Positions 39,567 through 51,169 of a DNA stretch of 64,000 bases are shown here, piece after piece. How positions within the stretch are numbered: the first letter of the stretch is position 1; every line of letters starts with the position of its first letter. The position numbers and the translations under genes were made by a program. Source of the DNA: Prostheceraeus crozeri (lineage: Eukaryota; Platyhelminthes; Polycladida; Euryleptidae); contig CAJQUW010003219.1 of assembly GCA_907163375.1 (NCBI GenBank), positions 171,625-235,624 on the forward strand, read 5' to 3'. The notes under the pieces were generated by a model that worked only from the letters and a program-made list of their open reading frames with translations, had not been told where the DNA came from and made no database searches.

Positions 39567-39926
39567 TTAAGATTTGCATAGTAGGGCGATGAACTCACGA
39601 CGAATAAATGTCATGATGATGGAGCGATGTATGTATCTTCTATACTTCTCCCAATTGTATTTGCGAAATGAGAAACAGTTTGCGGAATGAGAATGGTAGA
39701 TTTGAATTTCATTTCTGTAATGTTGAAGCCAAACTTGATCACCCAAGGAGATGAATCTTAATGTTTCAAAATATTCCAAATCCCTCATGATATCATTGAG
39801 GTTGACAAATTGTCGCCATGTTAATGTAATACCTCTTGATGCATGACCATGAGAATTTTTGAAATGTACGTTTCCATCAGGATCAACTCTGATATATTGT
39901 AGAGAGTCCAAAATCCAAGTCTTCAT
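39567..39926 (-). CDS. PC4-like paralogue A (P3)
   Basis: 119 residues from ATG 39926 (MKTWILDSLQYI). GITLTWRQFVNLNDIMRDLE is the most PC4-like part; LGDQVWLQHYRNEIQIYHS and NWEKYRRYIHRSI follow. It is a paralogue of the adjacent larger gene and divergent from the minor-capsid-like gene starting at 39962, whose ATG is only 35 bp away, so the shared space is compact. The frame looks whole. Confidence 0.5.
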   Translation of the reverse strand: MKTWILDSLQYIRVDPDGNVHFKNSHGHASRGITLTWRQFVNLNDIMRDLEYFETLRFISLGDQVWLQHYRNEIQIYHSHSANCFSFRKYNWEKYRRYIHRSIIMTFIRREFIALLCKS

Positions 39927-39961
39927 GATGTTATGCAAAGTCGCAGATCAGCAATATAAAA

Positions 39962-41339
39962 ATGTCGTTTTATCATATTTTGCTTAGTAATGCGGCCGCA
40001 AATAGATTTGCTAGTAATCGAGCCGCACTCTTTTCTACTCCCATTGATCATACACAACAGCTAAATGGAAATTGGGAAGTGGGTGTCACTCAACTTGTTT
40101 ATAGCAACTGTGTCTATACTTTTGATCATGAGGTGATGACTATTAATATGAGACGTACAGCTGCTTACCAATGTGAAAAGGGCTGCCGAGTATACATTCC
40201 ACAGTGGCCAAAGAAAGATCTCTTATCATGTAAAAAGTTTATATATGATTTCCTGAATAAAGCGAGTAAACATATTGTCCAATTTACTCCGCACAATGAT
40301 GATCATACTTATGTACATCATGTAGTTGAGAAAAATTGGATTGTTGGTTTAAGCCCAAGTTTAAGAAATGATTTAGGTTACCTTGCTAGCGCCTTAACAA
40401 GCTATGATAATTTTAACGTTAATTACCACATAAGTGGTTATAAACAGTTAATATATCGAGAGGAAGCTTATTATGTAGATCTTATTCCAAGAAATGAGAA
40501 GACGTTGGTGAAGAAGATTGTGATTAAGCCAAGAAAGACAAACATGACTCCTGAAACATTATTGAAGAAGTTTAATTATCTCCTTCGAGTTGATGGTAAA
40601 CAAGTGGCAACATTGACTTATATCAAATCATCTAATCATATTGCAATAAGTAAATTAAATGATGATAATCTAGTATTAGTTTGTTCAAAAGATTTTCATC
40701 AGTTCTTACGACATCATTCTGCAGCTGTTCATGGAAAATTTGATATGCAACATTTACCATGTGAAAGGTCAAATCAATTTGATACAGAATGGACCGTATC
40801 TTTATACAGAAAGTGTGTAGGGCCCTTAGGTGGTATCTTACATGAAACAAGAGTGTTGATGCCTCGCATTATTACTTCAGTTAAATTGGTTGTAGATTAT
40901 TTAAATGAAGTGATTAATGAGCAACATATTTCATTTTCTGAAAAAGAAGGTACTTTGTTGTATTGAACTAATTATGGATAAAACTCTAATGGACATTTTG
41001 GGTTTTGATCAAGATATCTTTAAAAGTGGTGCTGTAACCAAAGCTAACGCAGACATGTCGCTATCGCGTCGTATTAACTATTTTCAGATATATTCCAATA
41101 TTGGTGAAGATGTACGTGTGGGAGATGTTGAAGCTCCATTGCTAGCAATGATACCATACCAGCCAAAAAGCTGCAGTATTTTATCTGAGCATACTTTCAA
41201 GAAAGTGCATTATACAAAGCTGAAATCAAACTACATCCCACAAATTGATATTGCAATTTATGACGATGCTGGTGCGTTGATTCCTTTTCATAAAGATGCT
41301 GTGACAAGTATCACACTCCATTTCCGAATGAAGAGTTAA
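39962..41339 (+). CDS. Minor-capsid/penton-like protein 1, broken (P3)
   Basis: Starts MSFYHILLSNAAANRFASNR with LNGNWEVGVTQL soon after, and ends IDIAIYDDAGALIPF and TSITLHFR. Same gene as 3261-4658 in P1, with about one break. A virion structural role is inferred from its place between the capsid and polymerase genes and from its strand-rich ends. Confidence 0.55.
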
Positions 41340-41379
41340 TGCAAAAGTATGCTAATATATTTTTTCCAATGTGAATAAT

Positions 41380-42900
41380 ATGGTAAGTGAAAAAAGAGAT
41401 TCGTTTCTAATTTACTTACCCAGTAGTGCTTCTATGAATAAATTTCCCAAAAATAAACCATCAGACTATCGAGTAGAATTAAATCGCCCACTGCATTTAG
41501 AAGGTGAATGGGAGGTTGGCGTTTCTAGTATTTGCTATGATAGCAATATTCAGAATGTGAATGATTTGGAAGAAATGATATTGACTCCTCGCACCCATGA
41601 TGGAATAAGGATGAATAATGCATTGCAGTTCCCATACAATTTAACATCAGATGGAAAGTGGAACTATGAATGAATTCAGATAAGATCAGATTATTATGAA
41701 CCATTTGGGAATGAGAAAATTATTAAGGCGTTCAATAGTGGTAATACTTCCATCATGAAGAATAAAAATCAGAAAGCTTATGAGTTTACTATCTATCATT
41801 GGAGTGGGAGACAGTTCCTTCGCTTTCATTCTTTTACTAAAGGTCTTACACTGAGGTTGGATAATGAATTCTATCCACATCTCGGTTTTGGCCATGGACT
41901 ACATCTAACGTCAATTGCTACTGCAAATGTTAAGAAAGTTTATTCAAATCAAATCAACAAATTTCATTATAGATTTAAAATATTTGATGAAGATGTTGTA
42001 GAATGTGACGAACGCATCATTTTGAAAAAGTGTGGTGTTCAACCTTTATCACTTATTGAGTTATTAAAACGATGGAATGAGACTGTGGGTAAGAAGTATG
42101 GAGAGAAAATCATGGCGGACAAAAATAAGTTGGTTATTCAGAAATATAATGACAAACTTACAGTTTATTTCTCTCCAAACTTGCGTCATTTTGTAAGACA
42201 TTATACACCTATTGTTGGAAGCGGTGTGGTGTATGGTTCTCATGAATATCACACTAAAGCTGATTCACTTAATGATGAATGGTGGGTGGACATCTATGGT
42301 GATCGCATCAAGAAAATTTACCAGTCTTATGAAGAATCTAAAGTTGCTATCAATATAATGCCGCGTCTATATCATACAGTTGAAAGCTTCATTCATGTAG
42401 TAAATCCTTATATACAACAGAAGTTGAAGCATGTGATGAAAAGTAAATATGATGTAAAGACACACCACATTTCGTTTTCAATTGAAAATCAACGCGTTGT
42501 TCTGAAACTGGGTGATGACATTCAATGTCAATTTAGTAAAAATTTGAAAAAACTCTTTGGTTTTTCAATGCTACAAACTGTGTTTACTGCTGCGCATACG
42601 ATTGGTATAGAAACACCAATGACACTTGATAAACATGAACAGCACCTTTACATTCAAAGTGATTTGATTCTACCTATTTCTGTTGGTGAGAAAAAAGAAT
42701 ACATTTTACGTGATTTCATTCATGATAAAGACGCTTCATATGGAATAGTCGAGAAGATGTTTGAATCTATTTTCTATCATCCCGTCGTCAAACAAACTAT
42801 ACCCTCTATTACTATCAAAATTACCAATGGTTTACAAGAGTGCATCCATGTGAAAGATACTAAATCCCTCGTAAATTTAGTGTTTCTGAAAATAAAGTGA
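41380..42900 (+). CDS. Minor-capsid/penton-like protein 2, broken (P3)
   Basis: Opens MVSEKRDSFLIYLPSSASMN and LEGEWEVGVSSI. Here the part from 41755 to 42900 is a single long frame, so the two adjacent frames seen in P1 (4668-6224) belong to one gene. The long body has many alternating hydrophobic strands (KLTVYFSPNLRHF, HHISFSIENQRVVLKLGDD) and ends PSITIKITNGLQECIHV. About one break. AATAAA follows at 42924-42929. Confidence 0.5.
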
Positions 42901-43079
42901 AGTCATTGTGATATGTTTATTGAAATAAAAATATGTATATGAAAAAGTCTTTTCACAGATATGGGGGGAATGGGCTGACTGTAGGCATATATTCACAAGG
43001 AAGAAACGATCTCATGCGATACATAAAACAACCATGTATATCTACAAAAAGCAACATCAAAATACTGAGTTAAAGTTGA

Positions 43080-46000
43080 TTATGTCAATGCATCTCCTGA
43101 ATGTGGTAGCGTGAGTTTTATTCTTTTGGGTGGAGGTATGTTTGTGTCAGGATGTCCATGTGGAAGAGATGTGTTATGTCCTATCCAACACCTCTTATCT
43201 TCCCATGCTGAAAGCGCTCGTTTCTTGAACGTGTGCGTTTTCACAGTATGAACTTGAGATTTTAAGATTGTCATATTGACAAACGTTATAGTTTTATTTT
43301 TATAGGCCTTCTTATAGGACCGATGTTTCATTTTGTGAACAATGGATTTTGATATACCTTTAGCACGCTTAATACTATCTGCACATTCTTTTAATTTCAT
43401 GGAATACATTTTAGGACGGAGGAGAATCATTTCATCTATTTCCTTTCCTGCTGTTTCATCCTTAAAACAACCAAGTTTGGCTTTATTTTGTATGGAATAG
43501 AGTGGATGAGTGGGATTGTAGTTAGATGTGTCGAAATATTTTTCTAATGACTTACCTACTTCATTAAAATTTAAATCTTTTTGAGTGGTAATTCCTAAAA
43601 AGAAACTATCTGTATCACCACCCAGCAAGCGAACCTCTTTTACGAGAGGGCATGGTTTTAATATTTTGTAGAAGAGTTGACACATTTCAAGCTTGGAATA
43701 ATCTAAAACGGCTTGCCCAATATAGATGGGTTTGCACAACTCAACTTCAGATTTTATCATTTTAACACCTACAAGATCCTCATCGATAATGTCTCTATCA
43801 ATGAAAAGAGGTGATGAGGTCAATTTGTGATATTTTTGATCATCAACGACTAGTTTGTAGTTCATACGTTTTCTAACATCCTCCATGGTCTTTCCGAAAA
43901 GACTGTTATTCTTATATTTATAAAAATCCTTTTCAAAATTATTTTGGGCGAGTGCACGTTTTTGACTGTTACTATCTATGTAAGGTTTGAGGAAGGCTTT
44001 CTGTCTAAATTTGATAATGCGGTGAACTGACTTTAGAAGCATGCCCATTTCTAAATAGAATTTTAGTATGCAGAAGTGCACGAGATAATTTTTCTTATCA
44101 TATTGGGTGAGCAAAAGTTTGCGGCATGGTTTGTACCTTGGCTGTCCACACTCTGTTAAGTTATTATGAAATTGTGACATTAATGGTGAAAACATATCTT
44201 CAGTCACTTCACCAGATTCAGGTGCGAGTGGGAAATCAGCAGTTTTATTTTTAATACTATTTGGATAAATCAAATCCACTTCAAAATAATATCCCCAATC
44301 ACCTTCATCTGGAATCTTCAGAATGTTTGAAGGGTTGGAGTAATACGTAAGCTCATCTTGATTTAAACAACTAAACTCGGAATGAGGTAGTGTTTTAGAT
44401 AGTGAACTGCCATATAAATTATTTTGGTCATAGTACTTTAGGTGGATATGATCATTACCTACTGTTTTAGATTTTGTGTGATGTTTATTCACAAATGTGA
44501 GACCACCGCGTATTCCGCGCTCAAATATGTTATACATCTCGGGGTCTTGTAAGAGATGGATGGTCTCACCAGTCATTTTAAAGGCTGATTTAAAGGACAT
44601 GGCTGGTAGATTGACAAAGTGGACAGCATCTAATTTGTCTTCTTCTAATGCCACTCGTCGAAATTCCTGAAAGACATCAGCCAGCAAAATGACATCTAAT
44701 TCTAAGTAAGCGATCATATAATCGCCAAACGTTTTACAATCAAATTTTAACCATGCCTCTTGAGCAAGTTCATAGTCCTCTACTGGACAATTTTGACCCG
44801 TCAAATCGTTTTGGAATTTGTCAATGGAAGGAAGGGTTGTTTCATTTAGTTTAGACATTGAGCTAAAATACGCATAGGGAAAGACTCCTTTGCGAGTGAT
44901 TATTTCATCCGTTAAGTTTGGATAGTGTTTCTTCAAAGTTTGACTATGAGTAAGAAACTTGGGATTACGAACGAGAGAAGCTAGTGACGCTGACATGAAT
45001 TGGAATGAATCTAAAAATTTTATTTCGAAGAAGACTGTCTTATTTTCTTTAGTTTTATCTACTGGTACTTTTGCTGTCATTGCCATGAATTTTTCCCTCG
45101 TTTGCGCTATTACATTAAACTGCCACGATTTCATCTGGCTCAACCCTCCTTTTATGAGCATATGACTGTCATAGCCCTTAAAGTTATGAAAAATGACGGG
45201 TAGAGCACGACGTCTCAACCTATGTGAAAAGTTAGATTTGGAGCAGAGTGCGTTTCTAAATTTACCAGTGATGTGATCATGATCACGCACTTTCTTAATT
45301 TTATCGTCATCAAACGTTTTATGACATTTAGGGCACGATGTGCAACTTTCAAATTTTTGTTTGTCTTCATCTGACATATGTAGTGACTTACGCTGCAATT
45401 GGGAATCATATGATTGTTGAAATTTGGCAGCTTTATCGAGAAATTCTAGAAATTTTGAAATGCAATCTTCACCTTGCCAAGTATGCATTTTGTTTTGTCT
45501 ATTCCTAAAGTGGTCATGCCATACTTCATAGCAGGATATGGCTGCTGGCTTGTGGATGATATCATCAATGTAGCATTCTATGTCTGCGTAAATGACACGC
45601 AGGGGACTTAATTCGTCACCATTATCCCTGTGTGAAAATATTTTATCTTTGGGCATGCGTTCCATTTGTAATTTACCTCGCTTGCACCATTCATAGTGAA
45701 TTTCAAATTTATCTTTACTCCAAAAGGAGCGGATGCAACGGTCGCATACAAAATGTTCAACTCTTTTAGAGTGCCCCAAGTGAGTGTACAAGCGAGAGAT
45801 TTTGGGAATACCACAGTAGTGCCATTCCTCGCTATCATCTTGTTTTACTAATAAGAGGTTGACTACACGTTCATAACAAGTTGAACGTGAATTATAGCGG
45901 GCACCCTTCAACCCCTTCTCCCACACGTGAACTACAATTTTAATCTTATTATGTTTTTCGAACGTTTCTACATCTTTGATTTTCATGTTGTTACTATCAC

Positions 46001-46898
46001 AACCTTCAAAGTATAGTTCATCCTCCCACTGTCTATAGCTATAGGTGCGATCTCGATGCGCGTTGATATCATTATAGTGAAGGATGGATAGGACTGCATA
46101 TTTGAAACACTGTGATTTACAATCGACATTGATGACAGCTTTCTTATTATACAACGTTTTTGGTAGTTTAAATGTGCCTCGAGCTGCATGACTTTCTAAT
46201 AGGGAAATTTTGAATATGGCTGAGTCCACACCATCAAAAATGAGAGCGCTGTCGCGTTGATTGAATTTATCTACATTTGATTTTAAACATTGAATGTGAA
46301 AATTTAGCCAAGACTCGCAGTCTACAACTTCGGTTGCGGAAGAGGAAGGAACATGAAACTGTATTCTCTCCGTCACTTGACCCGTTTGAAAATCTATCTT
46401 AATATATTTTAGTTTAAGGTAGATGAGCGCCTTCATTCTAAAATTGTCTAAATTGTTGAAGAGCGCTTAGATAATGTTAGAATTTTGAAGGAGCCACTCA
46501 GGAAAATCTACTATTTGAGTATTGGACTCCATGCAGTAGTCGCGTACTAAATTATTATGTGAAACATTAATGAGGGAGATGGTAGAGGTACCGTTGGTGT
46601 AGTGATCATTTACATGCGTGTGTTGAAGTCTGTGCGAAGATCGCTGAAAGTGACTATCAAAAGAAAGAGGGCACAAATCGCAAGTAAAGGAAATTTCATC
46701 GTCAGAATCAACTTCACCTCCGGAGATTGATGCCGCTTTGCGTTGACACACACGTTGTTTGATGTGTCGAAAGAGACTGTGCTTCCTTGTAAACATATGT
46801 CCGAAGTCGGCACATTCCCACTCGTTGCCATGTCGCGACAGTTCTGAGGTGGAACTCACATCACCTGAAAGAGAAATCATTCTATCATCTCTGTTCAA
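43080..46898 (-). CDS. Protein-primed DNA polymerase B (POLB), P3 copy, lightly broken
   Basis: Largest gene of the element; nearly all of it is visible. Order from the right: two C2H2-type fingers (46620-46850), N-terminal domain (about 46180-46500), SQCFKYAVLSILHYNDI block, exonuclease motifs YADIECY (about 45580), FHNFKGYDSH (about 45180) and a YLELDVILLADVF region (about 44690), polymerase motifs YYDQNNLYGSSLS (about 44420), NNSLFGKTMEDVRKR (about 43890), GGDTDSFFLG (about 43600) and LRPKMYSMKL (about 43420). It copies the linear element with a protein primer. About one break. Small exons upstream (46899-47060) probably supply the start. Confidence 0.85.
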
Positions 46899-47328
46899 GT
46901 CTCAGTGTATTGTTACAACCTACTTTGACTCAACAACTCTAAACTTTCCTCGAGAAGGGAGGGCTTTGGTGATGGAGTTGATGCCTGAAATTGAGGAAGA
47001 TGCTATTAGCCACACGTTTGAGGGAGATGAGTGAAGAAATTTTCAACTTACCATTTCAACGAAATCAAGTTTAAGGTTGATACTTCAACAAGTTAGAGAC
47101 TTAACTCAAATTTGAAATTCACGAGAGAGCAGTTCACTTGTACGCCTCAAATATAGAATTCACCAGAGAACACTTCACTTATGTGTCACAAAGACAGAGT
47201 GAAATGACACGAATGTCACTTTACATATATACTTTCATATTCATCATTCATTGGCTGTTCATTCTGATTGGTTGCTTGTTGATACTTAAGAATTAGAAAA
47301 CATTTCAAAGTTATTATTCACAGTCAAC
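46899..47328. promoter_or_regulatory. Divergent promoter and 5-prime exon region, POLB and small acidic gene (P3)
   Basis: Equivalent of 9897-10326. It carries the same splice-like signals on the reverse strand, including an ATG-GTAAGT near 47055, and leads to the forward gene at 47329. Confidence 0.42.
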
Positions 47329-47775
47329 ATGACAAGCCCTCCGACAACGCCAAATACAAAATTCTCTTCTCCATGCTCAACACCAAAGGCGTTCGTTGCA
47401 CCAAACGCTCCAACGAAGGGGAAGGTAGAGAAGGTGTACCGACTGGACAATATCAGAAAGTTGTCATTACCAGCGGACGGCGAAGAGAGTGTATGTGAGA
47501 AGGAGTGTCCCGACTTAACAGGCGTGAGGTGGAAGTATCTCCAGTACGATACTGACGATGTGATGGAGATCACCAGCACCAAATTCCTCCACCAATTATG
47601 GGAGTGGTACACCCCTAACTCCCAGCCACGAACTATGGCGGAGTGGGAGTACATCGACAAAGTGAGGCTCGCAGTGGAAGAACGATTAAAGCAAGTGAAC
47701 TGTTTTTGTTATCTATGTGAAGCCAGACTCTGGGACGATATTGACGATGAAGACCTTTTGAAATACATGCCATAA
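47329..47775 (+). CDS. Small acidic protein of unknown function (P3)
   Basis: 148 residues; intact and closely similar to P1 10327-10782. The two copies differ by in-frame insertions and deletions near the N terminus, as expected while coding was under selection. CFCYLCEARLW and DDIDDEDLL are near the C terminus. AATAAA overlaps the region just after the stop. No family recognised. Confidence 0.6.
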   Translation: MTSPPTTPNTKFSSPCSTPKAFVAPNAPTKGKVEKVYRLDNIRKLSLPADGEESVCEKECPDLTGVRWKYLQYDTDDVMEITSTKFLHQLWEWYTPNSQPRTMAEWEYIDKVRLAVEERLKQVNCFCYLCEARLWDDIDDEDLLKYMP

Positions 47776-47825
47776 TAAATTTTTATTTCGTATTATCTTT
47801 GCTTTCATACTGACTTACTTGAATG

Positions 47826-48443
47826 GGGCTTCAGTGGATGATTTAACCATGTATACTTTTTCATTTGGAAATAGTAGCACGCTTAGTCTAACTTGTAAAT
47901 CTTATAACATTTCATATGGGCGATGATGGTAGATGAAATAGTGTTAAATAAAATTAAGATAGCTTACACTTCTGATGCAGGGATAGCAATCGACTGCGAT
48001 CCATGTGTAGAGAGCTTGTTAGACTACGGATGGGCTTAAGTGGATGATTTAACCATGTATACTTTTTCATTTGGAAATAGTAGCACGCTTAGTCTAACTT
48101 GTAAATCTTATAACATTTCATATGGGCGATGATGGTAGATGAAATAGTGTTAAATAAAATTAAGATAGCTTACACTTCTGATGCAGGGATAGCAATCGAC
48201 TGCGATCCATGTGTAGAGAGCTTGTTAGACTACGGATGGGCTTAAGTGGATGATTTAACCATGTATACATTTTCATTTGGAAATAGTAGCACGCTTAGTC
48301 TAACTTGTAAATCTTAAAACATTTCATATGGGGGATGATGGTAGATGAAATAGTGTTAAATAAAATTAAGATAGCTTACACTTCTGATACAGGGATAGCA
48401 ATCGACTGCGATCCATGTGTAAAGAGCTTGTTAGACTACGGAA
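47826..48443. repeat. Triplicated 206-bp non-coding segment (P3)
   Basis: Three head-to-tail copies (47826-48031, 48032-48237, 48238-48443) starting GGGCTT-x-AGTGGATGATTT, nearly identical. P1 has a single copy near 10830. No coding frame is shared by the copies. It is a recent tandem expansion after P1 and P3 separated. Confidence 0.85.
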
Positions 48444-48782
48444 GAGAGAAGTGTGATATGTTGCGTGTGGCGCGTGAGTGTCCTCCCATTTCATTCCATT
48501 CATCAATTCGTCTCATTGATAGAGACAGGTAGAACTCATGGTTCTCATAACGTATGCAATGGAAAGTTTTAGGCAACCTTCGACAGTTGGCTAAATGTCG
48601 CCCTGGCGCGAATGCATACTACGTTGAGACAGAGGCAATCACTTGCAAACATGACGCAGAGAGGTTTAACAAGATTGACCATTGCCGAATGTCCCTTGCG
48701 GTATACATAGCTACGGGTTTCACCGCCGCCCTTTACAGGAACGCCCGTCGAAAGGAAGTATTACACCGAACTTCATTTGCAA

Positions 48783-48920
48783 CGTTCAAGTTGACTGATA
48801 GCAGATTCAACTTAATGATAGTATTCGCCAGTCCGAAGACTGCCCAGGGCAAACCGCGAGGAGGTTCTATCATGTCTTGCCCCATGGTGGCCCTTAAGAG
48901 AGCCGATGGTTCGTTCTCGG
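48783..48920 (-). repeat. Repeated 137-bp 3-prime module, copy 1 (P3)
   Basis: Begins CGTTCAAGTTGACTGATAGC on the forward strand and ends GGTTCGTTCTCG. On the reverse strand it directly follows the small gene 48945-49199. Nearly identical to copies at 49315-49452 and 49790-49927 and to 11372-11509 in P1; a weaker match to its start lies in P2 near 18869. Confidence 0.75.
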
Positions 48921-48944
48921 TGTCAATGGTGTCAATTAAGTTGA

Positions 48945-49199
48945 CTATTGGCTGGAATAGTCAATGGGTATGACGGTTAGGTTGTCATAGATCCTATACC
49001 GCCGAAGTCGTACTGGTGCATCTGGCACCTTTCGGATGCGAGTGGTATTCGGAGTCCACACCTCATCCGTCCAAACGATCTTCTTAATCTTCCCCTTCTT
49101 CTCATCCTCTTCATCCCACTCGTCGAGGATGATGAAGTTGGGAATGGCGTTGTCTTCATCGATGAAGACGGGAATGGTGCTAGCAGATGTTGCTTCCAT
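48945..49199 (-). CDS. Small cassette gene 1 (P3 only)
   Basis: 84 residues from ATG 49199. Acidic N-terminal half (DEDNAIPNFIILDEWDEEDE), then KIKKIVWTDEVWTPNTTRI and an RLRRYRIYDNLTVIPIDY end. It is absent from P1. It is followed on the reverse strand by a copy of the 137-bp module, as are the next two reverse-strand genes. The family is not recognised; coding is supported only by its open frame and position. Confidence 0.38.
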   Translation of the reverse strand: MEATSASTIPVFIDEDNAIPNFIILDEWDEEDEKKGKIKKIVWTDEVWTPNTTRIRKVPDAPVRLRRYRIYDNLTVIPIDYSSQ

Positions 49200-49314
49200 C
49201 GTGACTTAAAATTGAATGAGAAGCGCTACAATCTTCTGGCTTCTATAGGGTTTTCAACAATGAATTGCTCAACAGCGAATCAGAATGCTTCAGGGATGGC
49301 AATCGACTGCATAA

Positions 49315-49452
49315 CGTTCAAGTTGACTGATAGCAGATTCAACTTAATGATAGTATTCGCCAGTCTGAAGACTGCCCAGGGCAAACCGCGAGGAGGTTCT
49401 ATCATGTCTTGCCCCATGGTGGCCCTTAAGAGAGCCGGTGGTTCGTTCTCGG
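49315..49452 (-). repeat. Repeated 137-bp 3-prime module, copy 2 (P3)
   Basis: Follows small gene 49465-49731 on the reverse strand. Same sequence as copies 1 and 3, with a few differences. Confidence 0.75.
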
Positions 49453-49464
49453 GGGGTCGTCATC

Positions 49465-49731
49465 TTACAGCCTATCGATTCTGCTGAGAGAGTCTTTGAC
49501 TCTCTCTTTGGTAGCACTGTCGACTTCCACACTAACTGGCACATGGCCAAAAAGTGGAATGTAGCGCCATTCCGTTGGATTGACAACACTTGCTGTCATC
49601 GGATTGCCAATCTGAGCAAGATTGTTGTGGACTCTGTCTTGCTCCTCTAGCCTAACAAATTCCTCAAATAAATTTCGCGGCCTTAACTGCGGTCCGTGAG
49701 GAGAGCTGACTTGACTGTTCGGCGTCTGCAT
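49465..49731 (-). CDS. Small cassette gene 2 (P3 only)
   Basis: 88 residues from ATG 49731, preceded by a TATA box (49764-49771) at a distance suited to a short leader. NLFEEFVRLEEQDRVHNNLA suggests a helix, followed by WRYIPLFGHVPVSVEVDS. It is absent from P1. A 137-bp module follows. No family recognised. Confidence 0.42.
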   Translation of the reverse strand: MQTPNSQVSSPHGPQLRPRNLFEEFVRLEEQDRVHNNLAQIGNPMTASVVNPTEWRYIPLFGHVPVSVEVDSATKERVKDSLSRIDRL

Positions 49732-49763
49732 GATTGAAATGAAATGAAATGAGAGGTAGTGGT

Positions 49764-49771
49764 TTATATAC
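49764..49771 (-). promoter_or_regulatory. TATA box of small cassette gene 2
   Basis: TATATAAACC on the reverse strand, about 35-40 bp before ATG 49731. The spacing is similar to that of the TBP-like genes. Confidence 0.5.
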
Positions 49772-49789
49772 CCCTCTAACGCGACGCAA

Positions 49790-49927
49790 CGTTCAAGTTG
49801 ACTGATAGCAGATTCAACTTAATGATAGTATTCGCCAGTCCGAAGACTGCCCATGGCAAACCGCGTGGAGGTTCTATCATGTCTTGCCCCATGGTGGCCC
49901 TTAAGAGAGCCGTTGGTTCGTTCTCGT
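49790..49927 (-). repeat. Repeated 137-bp 3-prime module, copy 3 (P3)
   Basis: Follows the coiled-coil gene on the reverse strand after a short GT-AG intron-like segment (GTAAGT near 49996, acceptor near 49935). It occupies the position of the single P1 copy. Confidence 0.72.
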
Positions 49928-50007
49928 CGTATCTGAAAAAATAGAAAGAAAAATAGATGAAATTATATTCAAGTGATGGAGATGATATTAACTTACCATA
50001 AATCAAT

Positions 50008-51096
50008 TCAACCGGTTCGTTGAACCTTCGATGGTGGTGGCTGAGGCAGGTACTTGGCCGGCAACTTTCGCTTACGATGGCGAATTTCCTTAATGTCACC
50101 ATCATGTTTTATTGAGAGATGAAGGCAGCGCATCTCCGCCATCGCCCCATCGTAGCACTCGAATGTGGTATCCAATTCCTCACTCTCAAGGATGACGCTG
50201 TCGACGATTCTGCTCTTGATGATGGGAATGTGGAGCGTTGTTCGTCTCTCTTCTTTCTTCTGACTCTCAGTCAGGCTAGTCTTTAGTTGCTCGATTTTTA
50301 ACTTTGACACCTTTTCCTGAGCTTTCAGTGATTTTATGTACGTCGCCTGCTCTTCAACTCGTTTCTCGCTGGCAAGCGCCCTTTCGCGGAAAGGTTCTAA
50401 GTTAATTACTTGGGTCTTGAGGGCCCGAATCTCGGCTACCTGACCCTTCAGGTGGAAATTGTCAAGGGCCGAACATTCATTTTTGTAACGAGTGAGCTCA
50501 TCTTTTAATTTCGTGAGTGCATATTCCTGGCTCACTTTTGCGATCTGCTCATCCTTATTCCAGCTGTTCATCTGCTGCTTAATCCCCTTCTTTACTGGGG
50601 AAGGTGCGATCACTTTCTTTTTCGGGGAAGACTGATTTGTCGGTTTTCCTATCTCTTCCGCGTTTTTAGTGATGACGACCTCCTCAGAATCGGAGTCATC
50701 TGAGCTGTCCAAATCGCTTAGTGGGGCCTTCTCTTCTGCTGTCGATGAGGTATTGACCAAAGCAGCAGGTTCCAAAATTGTTGCAATAGCCTCTTGTAGT
50801 GCTGCGTCTAGATCGACTGTTTCTTCGTTGAAGAAGGGCGCGATCACTTTGCCGATATCTGATGTCGTATAATTGTTAGCCTTTTTGACCGGACATTCGG
50901 CGTGGGCGATGTAAAATGCCTCATGCTCCTTGCCTTTTAAAAATTTCAGGCAATGTGTACAGCCTGAAATAACGGCTCTTTCCTCGTGAAAGTGAGGAGT
51001 ATTCTTATACTTGTTAATGTGGCGTTTGAATTCACCGCCCCTCTTTATTTCTCCGCAAGAGCACTTTTTAAATAAAAATTTTGAGTTGCCTCCCAT
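50008..51096 (-). CDS. Zinc-finger/coiled-coil protein, intact frame (P3)
   Basis: About 362 residues from ATG 51096 (MGGNSKFLFKKCSCG); the frame is open further upstream, but this ATG matches P1. N-terminal CSCGEIKRGGEFKRHINKYK and C-x2-C...H...C (CTHCLKFLKG, HAECP) look zinc-binding. There is an acidic Ser/Asp patch around residue 130, then a coiled coil of about 130 residues (KDELTRYKNECSAL, KLKIEQLKTSLTESQKKEE), and a conserved tail with TTLHIPIIKS and RCLHLSIKHDGDI. Relatives are in P1 and P2. It lies nearest the polymerase-side terminus, so a role at DNA ends is conceivable. The family is not recognised. Confidence 0.58.
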   Translation of the reverse strand: MGGNSKFLFKKCSCGEIKRGGEFKRHINKYKNTPHFHEERAVISGCTHCLKFLKGKEHEAFYIAHAECPVKKANNYTTSDIGKVIAPFFNEETVDLDAALQEAIATILEPAALVNTSSTAEEKAPLSDLDSSDDSDSEEVVITKNAEEIGKPTNQSSPKKKVIAPSPVKKGIKQQMNSWNKDEQIAKVSQEYALTKLKDELTRYKNECSALDNFHLKGQVAEIRALKTQVINLEPFRERALASEKRVEEQATYIKSLKAQEKVSKLKIEQLKTSLTESQKKEERRTTLHIPIIKSRIVDSVILESEELDTTFECYDGAMAEMRCLHLSIKHDGDIKEIRHRKRKLPAKYLPQPPPSKVQRTG

Positions 51097-51169
51097 TTTG
51101 TAACTTATGTAACTGTAAAGGAAGGATGAAATAGAATTACTAACAGGCGACATTGGCAGTCATTCTTAT

